From NCBI GenBank assembly GCA_029262895.1, contig JAJCYM010000091.1, positions 1-60,103 on the forward strand: a stretch of 60,103 nt of DNA. Direction: 5' to 3'. Origin of the DNA: Roseivirga sp. GTDB taxonomy: Bacteria; Bacteroidota; Bacteroidia; Cytophagales; Cyclobacteriaceae. Below, one piece after another: positions 28,635 to 36,725 of the stretch (its first letter is position 1; each line of letters opens with the position of its first letter). Position numbers and translations under genes: made by a program. Under the pieces are notes generated by a model, which did no database searches, was not told the origin of the DNA, and worked only from the letters and a program-made list of their open reading frames with translations.

Positions 28635-28637
28635 GTG

Positions 28638-28904
28638 TTAGATTTCGAGTTTCTGCAATTTACCAAAAGGTAAGGCATTAATTACATGTTGTAACGCTTC
28701 TTCCTTTCCTTCTAGTCCATACTTCTCCAATTTTTTTAAAGGACGATCAGCTCTGAAATAAGCGATAAGCACAAAATACTCATCTCTGAGCTGGATGTAA
28801 TCAGGAATTTTTGCTTTGCCTTTTACCTTGATTATATACATGGAGTTCAGAGTCTCTGTGCTATTCAAGTCATCACCCGAGCTTACAACAATATTTTTAT
28901 CCAT
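28638..28904 (-). CDS. Hypothetical protein (88 residues)
   Basis: A small protein with alternating beta and helical segments ([22 protein letters not shown]...[14 protein letters not shown]), no signal peptide and no membrane segment. I chose the ATG at 28904 (MDKNIVV), which overlaps the aldolase gene by 8 bases; an in-frame ATG at 28925 would extend the overlap to 29 bases. No family is recognised. Its position between fsa and ftsE and the very short gaps mean it is expressed with both. Confidence 0.75.
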   Translation of the reverse strand: MDKNIVVSSGDDLNSTETLNSMYIIKVKGKAKIPDYIQLRDEYFVLIAYFRADRPLKKLEKYGLEGKEEALQHVINALPFGKLQKLEI

Positions 28905-29553
28905 TCGCCTTGGCATGATCAGCAAGGAATTGCGCCAGGCCTTGATCAGTCAAAGGATGCTTTAATAAGCCAGTAATTACTTTCAGTGGACAGGTGACAA
29001 CATCAGCACCAATTTCGGCACATTGAATTAGGTGCATGGTATGCCTGATGGAAGCGGCTAATACCTCAGTGCCATAACCGTAGTTTTGGTAGATTGTTAC
29101 GATTTGATCTATCAAATCCAGTCCGTCAAAAGAGATATCATCCAGGCGGCCGATGAAAGGAGAGACATAAGAGGCACCGGCTTTGGCTGCTAAAAGTGCC
29201 TGGCCAGCGGAAAATACGAGCGTGCAGTTTGTTCGAATGCCTTCAGAGGAGAAATGCTTAATCGCTTTAATACCTTCTTTGATCATAGGTACTTTGACTA
29301 CAATCTTATCATCAATTTTTGCCAGCTCTTTACCTTCACTGATAATTCCTTCAAAATCTGTAGCAATCACTTCCGCACTAACATTATTGTCGACAATATC
29401 GCAAATGGCCTTGTAATGTGCTCTGACATTTTCTTCTCCAGAAATGCCTTCTTTGGCCATTAGTGATGGATTTGTAGTTACACCATCCAGAACTCCAAGG
29501 TCATAAGCCTCCTTGATGTCATTGAGATTGGCGGTGTCGATAAAGAACTTCAT
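28897..29553 (-). CDS. fsa: Fructose-6-phosphate aldolase / transaldolase-like protein
   Basis: 218 residues, the length of the FSA/TalC group rather than of full transaldolases. [31 protein letters not shown] is the family start, the Schiff-base lysine is in VVKVPM (about residue 86), and [25 protein letters not shown] follows. It belongs to central sugar-phosphate metabolism; whether it acts as transaldolase or aldolase cannot be decided here. It is the first gene of the operon ending in ftsE. Confidence 0.92.
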   Translation of the reverse strand: MKFFIDTANLNDIKEAYDLGVLDGVTTNPSLMAKEGISGEENVRAHYKAICDIVDNNVSAEVIATDFEGIISEGKELAKIDDKIVVKVPMIKEGIKAIKHFSSEGIRTNCTLVFSAGQALLAAKAGASYVSPFIGRLDDISFDGLDLIDQIVTIYQNYGYGTEVLAASIRHTMHLIQCAEIGADVVTCPLKVITGLLKHPLTDQGLAQFLADHAKANG

Positions 29554-29584
29554 GTGATTGATTTTAAGGTTGAAAAATTAAATG

Positions 29585-29592
29585 CAAAGCTA
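29585..29592 (-). promoter_or_regulatory. -7 element TAGCTTTG upstream of fsa
   Basis: Exact TAnnTTTG on the minus strand, giving a leader of about 27 bases. No matching TTG upstream. The rest of the 194-base divergent gap to 29748 is AT-rich with no other clear signal. Confidence 0.42.
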
Positions 29593-29747
29593 ATCAATAC
29601 ATTGATATTTACGCTCGATATTTTGGATTTAGAATAGCTCAACGTCAACCGAAACTTAGGTCTCCTGTTGTTTTAATGCTGTGAAAAAGTAATATTTTTA
29701 ATCAAATTAATTTAGTTTGATTCTAGTTTAAACACATTCCTACAAAT

Positions 29748-30713
29748 ATGTCCACAGTTCACATTAATCTGTCAAGAAACCTTAAGAGTTTTCAGGAAGC
29801 TGATACAGCATCAACGAGTATGGGTACGGTAAAAGCCGGTGCTTACGTATTGCTCGAATCAAAGATGAACCATCCGGACGCAAATTCAGATTATAGCAAA
29901 GTATCGGTACCTGACGTAGGAGATGTTTGGATTTGCTCAAGGTGGAAGCAGGACAACTATGCAGAGGTCATAGCTAGCCATCAACCTGAAACTGACTCGA
30001 CATCCCCGGCACCTTCAACAACAGATGGGCCAGTGACCGATGCTCCATCAGCCAGTATATCTCTTCCTAGAATTAGTTTTGATGATCGGGATGATTCCAT
30101 TCCGGAGTCGGAACTGGTATCCGAATTGAGCGAATATAATGGCTATAGCTATGCCAGCACAGATGCCAGATACCCCTACAAGCTCAAGGGAATTACTATA
30201 AATCAGGGGCCTCCAAATCAGAATAACTGCTGCACGTTTGTAGAAGGTATGCTTGTAAAATCATGGGCTGACAATTTCCCTGATTTCGAATGGAATAATA
30301 AAAGACACAACCAGATGATGGTTATGGGGGCTGATTTATTCTCTCCAGTAGCCGCAGCCGTTGAAAGTGGTATGGCTGTAAAAGTAGATGATGTAGAGGC
30401 TCCACCACAACCATGGACAATTATCCAGGGCTGGAAGGAGATTGATCCACCGAAGGGAGGGCATACTTTTTTTATTGTTGATCACCACGCAGAAACAGAT
30501 CGGGTACTGACCTTGGAATCCAATATGGCATTGGGCTTAGATGGTGTTGGTTTCAGAAAAATAGGCATGGCCTCAGACTTTGGGAATAAACCACCAGCCA
30601 ATTGGTGGGAAAATGAGGCGGTCTGGACATGGGAAAAAATGAAAAACAGCTTTAAGTTCAGGGCCATGGCTACTTTAAAAGTCAAGAATAGAAGCTGGTC
30701 AGGGATTGCCTAA
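29748..30713 (+). CDS. Putative NlpC/P60-like cysteine peptidase/amidase with N-terminal SH3-like domain
   Basis: 321 residues in three parts: an SH3-like beta domain (1-77), a Ser/Thr/Pro/Asp linker (about 78-105) and a C-terminal domain with the arrangement of an NlpC/P60 or CHAP enzyme. The candidate nucleophile is C161 or C162 in NNCCTFVEGM, the His is H239 in KGGHTFFIVDH, and E257 or N259 in LESN is the third polar residue. Such enzymes cut peptidoglycan peptides or amide bonds. There is no signal peptide, so it would need another export route or act on a cytoplasmic target. The assignment is by motif pattern only. Confidence 0.6.
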   Translation: MSTVHINLSRNLKSFQEADTASTSMGTVKAGAYVLLESKMNHPDANSDYSKVSVPDVGDVWICSRWKQDNYAEVIASHQPETDSTSPAPSTTDGPVTDAPSASISLPRISFDDRDDSIPESELVSELSEYNGYSYASTDARYPYKLKGITINQGPPNQNNCCTFVEGMLVKSWADNFPDFEWNNKRHNQMMVMGADLFSPVAAAVESGMAVKVDDVEAPPQPWTIIQGWKEIDPPKGGHTFFIVDHHAETDRVLTLESNMALGLDGVGFRKIGMASDFGNKPPANWWENEAVWTWEKMKNSFKFRAMATLKVKNRSWSGIA

Positions 30714-30718
30714 GCCTA

Positions 30719-31483
30719 CTATAAGCCATCAGACAACCATTGCTTGAGGTTACCGGTTCGGGCTCTGCTAACCACAATTAGCTCTTTGTTCTTTGGAGAA
30801 ATGTCAACGGTGACCTGGCCTTTAAAATATGGAGTGAGTTTTACGATGGATTCTCTTCTTACCATATAGTTTCTGGCCACTCTAAAGAAGTGTTCTGGAT
30901 TTAGCAGCCCTTCAATTTCATTAAGTGTATAGTTTATGAGATTTTCCTTGCCCTCGTTAGTTACCAAATAAACCCACTTGTTAGAAGCAAAGAAATAGGC
31001 TATTTGTCTTTCATTAATAGGAATCAGGCTCTCCCCCGATTTAACTAAAAAACTACTCTTGTATTTTTTGTTGTCAGCCTTTACCTGTAAATCTTGTAGA
31101 GATTGCTTTAATAACTGGTATGAAAAAGTGTCCTTCATTTTCTGAAGATTGGCCAGGGCACTGATAATACTCTCTTTAGTGATCGGTTTAAGCAGATAGT
31201 CAACGCTATTTACTTCAAAGGCCTGGATGGCATATTGATTGTAGGCAGTGGTGAAAATGATGGGGCTTTTGATTTGGACAGATTCAAATATCTCAAAACT
31301 TGACCCATCGGCTAACTCTATATCTAGGAAAATAATATCTGGAGTATGTGTCTTAAGGTAGACAATGCTTTCGTCAATCGTATCAAGAACTGGAGCAATA
31401 CGTCCGTCCGGAACAATTTCTCCGAGAATGTCCTTGATTTTTTCTGCGGCTATGGGTTCGTCTTCAATAATGAGAATATCCAT
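30719..31483 (-). CDS. LytTR-family response regulator
   Basis: 254 residues. The receiver domain (1-120) has its acidic pocket in IIEDEP and the phospho-acceptor D54 in IIFLDIELADG; K at VDYLLKPI completes the site. The LytTR DNA-binding domain occupies about 150-250 (FRVARNYMVRRESIVKL). It binds direct repeats upstream of its targets. It starts two bases after the stop of the upstream kinase gene, forming a classic LytS/LytR-type pair. Confidence 0.95.
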   Translation of the reverse strand: MDILIIEDEPIAAEKIKDILGEIVPDGRIAPVLDTIDESIVYLKTHTPDIIFLDIELADGSSFEIFESVQIKSPIIFTTAYNQYAIQAFEVNSVDYLLKPITKESIISALANLQKMKDTFSYQLLKQSLQDLQVKADNKKYKSSFLVKSGESLIPINERQIAYFFASNKWVYLVTNEGKENLINYTLNEIEGLLNPEHFFRVARNYMVRRESIVKLTPYFKGQVTVDISPKNKELIVVSRARTGNLKQWLSDGL

Positions 31484-31485
31484 AT

Positions 31486-32532
31486 CTAAGATTTTTGATT
31501 GGCAATCTGAAGCATAGGAATCATGATTTGAAAGCGCTGGTCGTCCTTATTGACTTTCACTTCCTTATTAGTTAGATAGCGATAGCGTTCAGCTATGTTT
31601 TTTAGCCCGGTACCCGTTCCGGCAGACTGCCCCTTTCGTAGTTTTATGTTGTTGCTAATTGACAAATAGGCATCGATGGTTTCGTCTATATTGATTTCCA
31701 ATTTGTTCCTGCTTGATATCTCATTGTGTTTAATGGCATTTTCAATAATCAATTGTAAACTTACAGGAGGTACCAGCCTCTTCAAAGTGTCGCCTTTGAG
31801 GTTGATATTGATTGAAACATTCTTATCAAACCTGGTTTCCATCAGAAACATGAACTCTTTTATAAAAGCAAGTTCATGTTGTAGCGTGACCAACTCCCTG
31901 TTTTTATTGTCCAAAATATACCTGAACACTTTAGAAAGCCCCTGAACATATTTCTGTGAGAGCTCCGGATCTTTTTCGATTAATGCATCTATGATGTTGA
32001 GGTTATTAAATAAAAAGTGTGGGCTGAGCTGGGTCTGAAGAGCCTCCAATTTGGCCCTTATATTTTCCTTTTCCAGGTTTTCGTTTTTCAATAATGAGCC
32101 GCGCCAATCTTCAATTATATAGTTGATATTCACAAAACCCATGAAGATCACTGAAATGAAAATAACAAAGGCACAGTACATCACGATAGAAGGGAGGTAC
32201 AGGCCCATTTTCCAGATTATCAGGTATAAAAATGAATAGAATCCCAAGACTATTGGAATAGGATATATAAGGGCAATGCCGAATTCAGTCAGAAGTCTCT
32301 TTCTAAAATTATCTCGCCAGGCCATTGATTTTTCCAATCTCCTGCTCTTATAATTATGCCCTTCAAAAAGAAGGATAAAAGCCATGGTTACAAAACCGGA
32401 GTATTGAACATAGGCGTAGTCGGTGATGGTGCTGATATCGAAATCTCTGATGATGGCAAAAAAAAGATAGGAGGGGGCGCCCAGAAAAAAGCAGATCGTA
32501 AATCGAATCCAAAAAGTATTTTTGATCTTCAT
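31486..32532 (-). CDS. LytS/YehU-type sensor histidine kinase
   Basis: About 348 residues. Four hydrophobic segments in the first 140 residues are followed by the His_kinase domain with the phospho-acceptor in LSPHFLFNNLN (H172 from this start) and a short HATPase domain (IENAIKHNE, GTGTGLKNIAERY). An ATG four codons upstream (32544) is possible, but it would leave only about five bases after the predicted transcription start; MKIKNTFWIRF at 32532 leaves a more usual leader. Partner of the LytTR regulator downstream. Signal unknown. Confidence 0.92.
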   Translation of the reverse strand: MKIKNTFWIRFTICFFLGAPSYLFFAIIRDFDISTITDYAYVQYSGFVTMAFILLFEGHNYKSRRLEKSMAWRDNFRKRLLTEFGIALIYPIPIVLGFYSFLYLIIWKMGLYLPSIVMYCAFVIFISVIFMGFVNINYIIEDWRGSLLKNENLEKENIRAKLEALQTQLSPHFLFNNLNIIDALIEKDPELSQKYVQGLSKVFRYILDNKNRELVTLQHELAFIKEFMFLMETRFDKNVSININLKGDTLKRLVPPVSLQLIIENAIKHNEISSRNKLEINIDETIDAYLSISNNIKLRKGQSAGTGTGLKNIAERYRYLTNKEVKVNKDDQRFQIMIPMLQIANQKS

Positions 32533-32553
32533 AAAAAAGGCCATCTCAAGGTG

Positions 32554-32585
32554 GAAATATAAGGGATGTCAAAGGCCCAAACAAA
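32554..32585 (-). promoter_or_regulatory. Promoter of the LytS/LytTR operon
   Basis: On the minus strand TTTG (plus 32582-32585), exactly 20 bases, then TATATTTC (plus 32554-32561), one mismatch from consensus. It helps decide the kinase start. Confidence 0.55.
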
Positions 32586-32632
32586 ATGAAGGCTTGAAGG
32601 GCAAAAGGAGTCAATCTACTCCAAAAAAGTGT

Positions 32633-33004
32633 CTATTTGTCAACATATTCTTGTTTTTTAACTAAAGCGAAGTAGTCGTTGTCCAGGGGTAAGTAACCAT
32701 ATTCATAACAGAAGAAATAGGTGGCTCCGGCTTTGGTAGTGTAGGTGCTTGTGTGATAATTGAAATCAAATCCCTTTTCATTCAATTTGCTGCGAGTGGT
32801 TTTTGATTTACCATTTGGATTGAGCTCTTCAAGAATACGTCTGTTTTTGCGGAGCACGTTGTGTACGTTGCGAACGTAGTTATTGGAGTCACTATTCAGT
32901 CGGTTATTGTAACTGTTTCTACACTGGTCTGAGCAGAATTTTTTATCAATTCTACCAAATATTTCCGTTCCACACTCTAAACAACCTTTTTCTTCCATAT
33001 CCAT
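32633..33004 (-). CDS. Small zinc-ribbon protein, function unknown
   Basis: 123 residues. The N-terminal 30 residues hold a four-Cys zinc site, CLECG then FCSDQCRNSYNNR, resembling the small treble-clef ribbons of DUF2116-like proteins. A helical basic middle (VLRKNRRILEEL) and a C-terminal segment with several aromatic residues (ATYFFCYEYGYLPL) follow. I do not recognise the full family. It stands divergent from ssb; nucleic-acid binding is a guess from the zinc ribbon. Confidence 0.8.
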   Translation of the reverse strand: MDMEEKGCLECGTEIFGRIDKKFCSDQCRNSYNNRLNSDSNNYVRNVHNVLRKNRRILEELNPNGKSKTTRSKLNEKGFDFNYHTSTYTTKAGATYFFCYEYGYLPLDNDYFALVKKQEYVDK

Positions 33005-33190
33005 AAATTATTGAATATTAAAGAGATATCCAATTACAAACGCTTACAAACGAATGTTAAACGGATACAAACACTTAATAACCGAATGAGACTTGCGTCC
33101 TGCTGTTCCTTTGCTACTGTCAATTCGATAAACAGTCAAAACGTGTTGATGCGACATCAAATTGAAACTTTAAACAATAAAATTAATATC

Positions 33191-33532
33191 ATGAAAAATT
33201 TAAGAAACAGTGTTCAACTTATCGGCAGACTAGGTCAAGATCCAGAGGTTAGAGAATTAACAACAGGAAGAAAACTCACAACATTTTCAGTAGCTACATC
33301 AGACACCTACACAAACGCTGATGGTGACAAAATTGAAGATACACAATGGCACAACATTGTAGCCTGGGGTAAGGTTGGTGAGATTGCCAGTGAACATTTG
33401 ACTAAAGGCGCAGAAGTTTGCCTTCAAGGTAAATTGATACACAGAACTTATGAAAATAAGGAAGGCGAAAAGAGATACGTGAGCGAAATCAATCTCAATG
33501 AAATGGTAATGTTGGGTGGTAAGAAAGCCTAA
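33191..33532 (+). CDS. ssb: Single-stranded DNA-binding protein
   Basis: 113 residues: a single OB-fold SSB domain (NSVQLIGRLGQDPEVRELTTGRKLTTFSVAT, TQWHNIVAWGKVGEIA, GAEVCLQGKLIHRTY). The acidic C-terminal tail that usually recruits repair proteins is absent; the protein ends GGKKA. That marks a short accessory SSB rather than the main replicative copy. The frame is open upstream to 33011, but MKNLRNS at 33191 is where homology begins. A terminator follows. Confidence 0.93.
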   Translation: MKNLRNSVQLIGRLGQDPEVRELTTGRKLTTFSVATSDTYTNADGDKIEDTQWHNIVAWGKVGEIASEHLTKGAEVCLQGKLIHRTYENKEGEKRYVSEINLNEMVMLGGKKA

Positions 33533-33569
33533 ATCAATTGTAATCACAAAAGGGTTATGCAGAGTGAAT

Positions 33570-33603
33570 GGCCGAGGGATTAATCTCTTGGCCATTTTCT
33601 TTT
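33570..33603 (+). terminator. Rho-independent terminator after ssb
   Basis: GGCCGAGGGA (33570-33579) pairs with TCTCTTGGCC (33584-33593) over ten positions, two of them G-U, around a TTAA loop, followed by ATTTTCTTTT. Confidence 0.8.
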
Positions 33604-33710
33604 AAAACACCTCCTTTAGCCTCTTATCCAAATCAGAATAGTATCTACCGTTTGAAGTTCGGGATTACTCCAGAGAAGAGTTTGATTTAGCAATTACGGC
33701 TTCTTAATTG

Positions 33711-34001
33711 CTATGCGTAAGTTTCCAATACCATACGGACAGCCTCAAAGATAATATAGCCAGTTAGGCCCAAGAAACTTAAGGCGATGTACCAATTATC
33801 TCGATCAAATTTTATAATCCTGGATGAAGGCACTCTTTTCAGCTTTCTTCTTGTTTTTTGTTGTGATAATTCAAGTGATTCCATTAGCCGTAACTTTTGT
33901 CCATCTTGCTTTGCAAAGGACAAGCCAAGTGGGTATACTGGCAGGGGAGGCAGTTTCAAAGAATGATTACTTCCCAACTTGGGACGTTCGTCTTGCTTCA
34001 T
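33711..34001 (-). CDS. Small protein with C-terminal transmembrane helix
   Basis: 96 residues from an ATG at 34001, or 57 from an internal ATG at 33884 (MESLELSQQ). The last 30 residues hold a membrane helix (WYIALSFLGLTGYIIFEAV), preceded by a basic stretch (RRKLKRVPSSR). The upstream ATG sits inside a dispersed repeat copy (33996-34047), so the longer form may have acquired its start from the repeat. No family is recognised. The 33604-33710 stretch before its stop holds nothing identifiable. Confidence 0.45.
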   Translation of the reverse strand: MKQDERPKLGSNHSLKLPPLPVYPLGLSFAKQDGQKLRLMESLELSQQKTRRKLKRVPSSRIIKFDRDNWYIALSFLGLTGYIIFEAVRMVLETYA

Positions 34002-34047
34002 TGTGATTTACACCCTCACTACGACCTCCATTGCGTAAACCGGGTTA
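33996..34047 (-). repeat. Partial copy of the TAACCCGG-ended dispersed element
   Basis: Reading in the same sense, 46 of 52 bases match the first part of the element at 49618-49786 (here inverted), including the TAACCCGG terminus (CCGGGTTA at 34040-34047). Similarity fades upstream toward about 33968. The second terminal repeat is not seen, so this copy is truncated or decayed. Confidence 0.75.
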
Positions 34048-34169
34048 AAGCTTGGAAGAAGAGTATCATTTGTCATGCGGGGGACTTTGACAGGTTGCTA
34101 ATTCAAGTTCAGGAATTTATCATGTGCGAGTCTCGTTTGAGGTACAGACATATTGATATTTCTGAACTT

Positions 34170-34940
34170 ATGAATAAACCATCAGCGTTTTTATCATTCT
34201 TAGTTTTTGCACTTGTTGTCTCATGTTCGTCATCAGCGAGCAGCTCAAAGGAGAAGGAGGTTGAAATAGACACTAAAGCCCAAGCGATTGTTGATAGGGC
34301 CATTAAACTACATGGAGGAGATTTATTCAAGCAAGCCGAGATCAGCTTCACCTTTCGAGAGAAAAGGCACTATATGCTTCAGGATGACAAGTCCGCTTTA
34401 TACCAGAGAAGCTTTGTAGAAGATAGCGATAGTATTAAGGACGTTTACGAAAATGGTGAATTTACAAGGTTCGTGAATGGTGAAGTTACGAGCCTGTCTG
34501 GACGCAGACTTGACAGAGCTATTGAGGATGTAAATGCCGTATCTTATTTTGCCACATTGCCTTACAAGTTAAACGATCCTGCTGTGATCAAAGAGTATAT
34601 TGGCGTGGCCACAATCAAGGAAAAACCTTACGAAAAAATCAAGGTCACTTTTGAGCAAGAAGGTGGAGGCCATAGCCCGGATAATGTTTTTTACTATTGG
34701 TTTGATCAAAGCACTGGTTTTTTAGAGTATTTGGCATACTCCAAAGGAGGGAATAGGTTTAGAAGTGCCTACAACCACCGGACGATAAATGGAATACACT
34801 TTGTTGATTATGTCAACTACAATGGTGGAGATTTTGAATCTGAAGACGCCTCTACTTACGACAAGATTTTTGATGAAGGAGGACTCAAGGAGCTTTCCAG
34901 AATTATTTTGGAGGACGTATCTGTTAAGGTCATACGTTAA
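34170..34940 (+). CDS. Lipoprotein, DUF6503-like
   Basis: 256 residues from the ATG at 34170. The N-terminus is a lipoprotein signal ending in VVSC with the lipidated Cys at residue 19, followed by a Ser-rich tether. The rest (AQAIVDRAIKLHGGDLFKQAEISFTFREK...) looks like the Bacteroidota outer-membrane lipoprotein group I know as DUF6503, a LolA-like half-barrel pattern; this name is from memory. The frame is open for 91 codons upstream through a dispersed repeat, which I exclude because the lipobox fixes the start. Function unknown. Confidence 0.8.
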   Translation: MNKPSAFLSFLVFALVVSCSSSASSSKEKEVEIDTKAQAIVDRAIKLHGGDLFKQAEISFTFREKRHYMLQDDKSALYQRSFVEDSDSIKDVYENGEFTRFVNGEVTSLSGRRLDRAIEDVNAVSYFATLPYKLNDPAVIKEYIGVATIKEKPYEKIKVTFEQEGGGHSPDNVFYYWFDQSTGFLEYLAYSKGGNRFRSAYNHRTINGIHFVDYVNYNGGDFESEDASTYDKIFDEGGLKELSRIILEDVSVKVIR

Positions 34941-34954
34941 TCCTCGGGTCAATA

Positions 34955-36061
34955 TTATTCTATGATAACTCGAGGAGCATTTTTGAGAAAACCTTCATCC
35001 ACCTCAAGTCCTAGACCTGGCGTGTCCGGTAGTTTAATCTCCCAGTCAGGTTGATATTGCATTCCACCAATTATAGGGTCGGCTTCCATAAATAGGGGAC
35101 TGTCAAAGTCAAAATACTTCACAAGGTCAGTGGTATGCGCCAGGTGGCAATTCGCGGTGAACAGGAGGCGTGATTCCAGAAAACCTCCGATTTGCATTTC
35201 GACACCTGCTTTCTCAGCCTCTTTGATAATCTCTTGTGCTTTCACCAGGCCGCTGGATTTGCCCAGCTTGATATTGAAATAATCACAGTGTTGTCCTCTG
35301 ATTAATTTTTTAGCGTCATAATGATCAGACAAACATTCATCTGCCATAATTTTGATTGGGCTTCCATTGCGCACCTTCTTAAGTCGGAAGTAGTTTCTCT
35401 TGTTGATGGGCTCTTCGCAATACTGAATGTTATATGGGGACAGTTCTTCCAGAGCCTTAATGGCCTCCTTAACCTTCCAGCCCTGGTTGGCATCGATCCG
35501 GATTTTGATGTCATAACCAACCGCCTCCCGAATGGCCTTAATGCGTTCGACATCCTGTGCCTCTCCATCACCAAGTTTGACTTTCATAATTTGGAAACCA
35601 GCTTCTTTAACCTTCAAAGCATTTTCAACCATTTCCTCAATGGAGGAAACCCCAACAGTGTAGTCAGTATAGATTTCCTTTCTAATGTCACCGCCCAGGT
35701 ATTTGTATAGTGGTACCCCTTGAACTTTTGCCGCAATATCATGCATGGCAGTGTCCAGAGCACACTTGATAATTGTATTGCCGTAAATCACCTGATCCAT
35801 CAATGCGCTGTTGTCTGCCAGTGCGGTCGGATCCTTTCCAATTAGTTGCCGACTTAAGAGTTTTCCAATTGCAAAACAGGTTTCAATAGTTTCTCCGGTG
35901 ATTCTGGCATGTGGTGACCCTTCTCCCCAGCCATGCACCCCTTCATCGGTTCTGATTCTGACATAGACATTATCTGCAGTATTATGAGAACCCAAGGAGG
36001 TAGTAAAAGGCTGCTTAAGCTTGAGAGCCGCGTGGTAGATTTCTATTTGGTCAATTTTCAC
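34955..36061 (-). CDS. Dipeptide epimerase (enolase superfamily, mandelate racemase/MLE group)
   Basis: 368 residues. The capping domain (about 1-120) precedes the barrel domain: the first catalytic lysine is in the KVK motif (IMKVKLGDG), metal ligands are Asp in RIDANQGW, Glu in YCEEPI and Asp in ADECLSD, and the second catalytic Lys is in IKLGKSSG. The pattern fits L-Ala-D/L-Glu-type epimerases used in murein peptide recycling; substrate range is uncertain. It starts with GTG at 36061, with no in-frame ATG nearby. It lies just downstream of the SRP RNA gene. Confidence 0.9.
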   Translation of the reverse strand: MKIDQIEIYHAALKLKQPFTTSLGSHNTADNVYVRIRTDEGVHGWGEGSPHARITGETIETCFAIGKLLSRQLIGKDPTALADNSALMDQVIYGNTIIKCALDTAMHDIAAKVQGVPLYKYLGGDIRKEIYTDYTVGVSSIEEMVENALKVKEAGFQIMKVKLGDGEAQDVERIKAIREAVGYDIKIRIDANQGWKVKEAIKALEELSPYNIQYCEEPINKRNYFRLKKVRNGSPIKIMADECLSDHYDAKKLIRGQHCDYFNIKLGKSSGLVKAQEIIKEAEKAGVEMQIGGFLESRLLFTANCHLAHTTDLVKYFDFDSPLFMEADPIIGGMQYQPDWEIKLPDTPGLGLEVDEGFLKNAPRVIIE

Positions 36062-36136
36062 GGCTGAAAAATAGACAAAAAAATAAGGGAAGCAATTGGA
36101 AAATATGCCGGAAATGTAAGATTAGGGCATAAAAAA

Positions 36137-36230
36137 AGGCATCAGGATGTCGCACCGCTACAACCACTTACCCTTGCTCTGTTCCCAGCCTGGGGGAGTT
36201 CAGTAGGAGCTAGTCGCATCCCTCTGCCGA
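36137..36230 (-). ncRNA. ffs: Bacterial small SRP RNA (4.5S-type)
   Basis: On the minus strand the stretch holds GAACTCCCCCAGG, a GGAA tetraloop and AGCAAGGGTAAGTGG, the conserved apical arm of helix 8 bound by Ffh. The outer arm is closed by AGGGATG near the 5' end against CATCCT near the 3' end, and a T run (plus 36131-36137) ends it. The loop-closing pairs are UG/CA around GGAA, where I recall CC/GG in relatives. The 5' end is approximate, set by the -7 element at 36234-36241. It partners Ffh in co-translational protein targeting. Confidence 0.82.
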
Positions 36231-36233
36231 GTG

Positions 36234-36241
36234 CAAAGGTA
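36234..36241 (-). promoter_or_regulatory. -7 element TACCTTTG of the SRP RNA gene
   Basis: Exact TAnnTTTG on the minus strand immediately before the RNA, placing the start a few bases further on, near 36229. No clear -33 TTG. Confidence 0.5.
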
Positions 36242-36386
36242 CGGAAGAAATATTTAAGGAAGAATGTTGACATGAATTTTATATCGGCCTTCTCCCTGAT
36301 TTCTGGGATAAGTGAGAATGAGTCTTTAGGGTGATTGATTGAGCGTGATGATTGGAGACATTTGAATTCAATCAAACTTAAGAAAT

Positions 36387-36725
36387 ATGTCAACCAAAGT
36401 AATTATTAAGGAAGGCACTGAGGTCATCCATGTCAAGGTGAGTGTGACAGAGTTAAACGAATGGGTATGTTCTTATATATCGTCATTTAATGGGGAACAC
36501 AAGCGGAATTCTGAAAATCAGGATATTATCGAACTTGGCAACGGGGCAGAAATGATTGGTAGAATTGATAATTGGAGGTTTCTAGTTGAAGGTGCTAGCA
36601 AGGATACCTTGATGACAGTAACATGGTTTCAAGGAGGTGAAATGGTTGGACAAACATATCACGAAGGAAAACCTGAAATTCACATCTATGATGGCACCTG
36701 TGAATTTAAAATCAAAGGGGCATGA
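36387..36725 (+). CDS. Small hypothetical protein, first gene of the protease cassette
   Basis: 112 residues, no signal peptide, no membrane helix. It is beta-rich with several short strands (KVIIKEGTEVIHVKVSV, DNWRFLVEG, LMTVTWFQGGEMVGQTYH, PEIHIYDGTCEFKIKG). I recognise no family. The stop codon overlaps the start of the next gene by four bases (ATGA), so the two are translationally coupled. Given its neighbours it may be a cytoplasmic partner of the protease encoded two genes later; this is inference. Confidence 0.75.
   Translation: MSTKVIIKEGTEVIHVKVSVTELNEWVCSYISSFNGEHKRNSENQDIIELGNGAEMIGRIDNWRFLVEGASKDTLMTVTWFQGGEMVGQTYHEGKPEIHIYDGTCEFKIKGA

Noticed and set aside
33011-33190. N-terminal extension of ssb by 60 codons
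   Set aside because: SSB homology begins at the ATG at 33191; the extension has no family match and lies in a divergent promoter region.
34936-34980. Inverted TCCTCG/CGAGGA between the lipoprotein and epimerase genes as a terminator
   Set aside because: The loop is long, the stem short, and no T run follows on either strand.
36142-36393. Open frame of 83 codons on the minus strand
   Set aside because: It overlaps the SRP RNA gene; the conservation there is of RNA structure, not protein.
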